5,624 nucleotides of DNA from Treponema sp. (GTDB lineage Bacteria > Spirochaetota > Spirochaetia > Treponematales > Treponemataceae). The stretch is taken from contig JAAVAM010000023.1 of assembly GCA_014804085.1 (NCBI GenBank), positions 17,150 to 22,773 of the forward strand. The letters are read 5' to 3'. The notes under the pieces are model-generated. The model worked only from the letters and a program-made list of their open reading frames with translations, made no database searches and was not told where the DNA came from. The position numbers and the translations under genes were made by a program. Of this stretch, positions 5,374 through 5,624 are shown piece by piece. Within the stretch, counting starts at the first letter, position 1. Each line of letters starts with the position of its first letter.

Positions 5374-5624
5374 CGAATCTGCACGTGGGGAAAACGACTT
5401 TCCATGTGCAGAAAGCGAATCTGCACGTGGGAAAAGCAAATTTCCACATGGAGAAAACGATTCTGCACGTGGGAAAAGCGAATTTCCATGTGGAGAAAAC
5501 GAATCTGCATGTGGAGAAAGTGAATTTCCATGTGGAAAAAGCGAATCTGCACGTGCAGAAACTGAATTTCCACGTGCAGAAAACGATTCTGCACGTGCAG
5601 AAAGCAAATTTCCATGTGCAGAAA
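5374..5624. repeat. Array of twelve 21-bp palindromic units alternating between two types
   Basis: Units begin at 5374 and every 21 bases to 5605; the last is cut by the window end. Odd units contain CTGCAYGTG, even units TTCCAYRTG, so the true period is 42. Each is centred on a CACGTG-like core. The best palindrome is TTCTGCACGTGCAGAA (5587-5602). Right arms also complement the next unit's left arm at several junctions, e.g. GTGCAGA (5407-5413) with TCTGCAC (5421-5427). The minus strand is free of stops in all frames through the array only because the unit length is a multiple of three and the unit lacks stops. Substitutions fall at unit positions 1, 2, 4, 11, 12, 15, 16, 17 and 21, with no codon-position bias, which argues against coding. 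Confidence 0.92.

Noticed and set aside
5140..5607. Minus-strand 155-codon frame with repeated SARADS/SPHGNS-like units
   Set aside because: It comes from the 21-bp array, which lacks stops in all minus frames; substitutions show no codon bias, and the frame runs through GC-rich hairpins after the array.
5346..5615. Minus-strand 89-codon frame with repeated FLHVQIR-like units
   Set aside because: It is a second frame over the same array. Two equally open frames in one repeat show that openness is due to unit length, not coding; there is no ribosome binding site evidence.

Overview
The window looks like a piece of a Treponema-like spirochaete chromosome of moderate to high GC. This is inferred from the gene content: a spirochaete-style lipoprotein signal, an HslVU protease operon, a stub of the Rpn/PD-(D/E)XK nuclease family that is abundant in treponemes, and long intergenic regions full of hairpins and short tandem repeats. 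The genus is not proven by the sequence. Four substantial genes are present, together with a 29-codon gene stub and two tandem-repeat arrays.

Left part (1-1100). The window opens inside an ABC-3 family metal transporter permease, which ends at 492. A 350-base gene-free stretch follows. It holds a 46-bp tandem repeat built from alternating 23-bp half-units (539-734), then an AT-rich segment. A 29-codon ORF with a good ribosome binding site (842-931) matches the start of Rpn-type nucleases but stops where a cluster of four hairpins begins (927-1041). A rho-independent terminator (1072-1099) serves the gene arriving from the right.

Middle (1143-3122). Two genes diverge from a shared 228-base region. 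Leftward is a 334-residue lipoprotein of unknown function with clearly lower GC than its neighbours. Rightward is a 248-residue exported protein of unknown function. Both have recognisable sigma-70-type promoters with the same TATACT -10 box. The leader of the lipoprotein carries a hairpin whose 5' arm could also pair with the Shine-Dalgarno sequence.

Right part (3133-5624). A leftward hslV-hslU operon encodes the ATP-dependent HslVU protease: the HslV peptidase has a nine-residue propeptide, and the HslU unfoldase starts in a 4-bp ATGA overlap. The likely hslV promoter lies so close that the transcript may be leaderless. Upstream there is no convincing gene. Positions 5100-5373 hold a series of GC-rich hairpins, including a large three-tier stem and a terminator-like stem with a 12-T tract. 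From 5374 to the window end runs an array of twelve 21-bp units, each centred on a CACGTG-like palindrome and alternating between two types. Because 21 is a multiple of three and the unit has no stop on the minus strand, spurious repetitive ORFs run across it.

How the parts work together: only hslV-hslU forms a clear functional unit. The permease presumably belongs to a metal-uptake operon lying to the left. No complete new defence or mobile system is visible. The most unusual material is the two dimeric repeat arrays, the nuclease stub with its hairpin cluster, and the large stem at 5258-5308.
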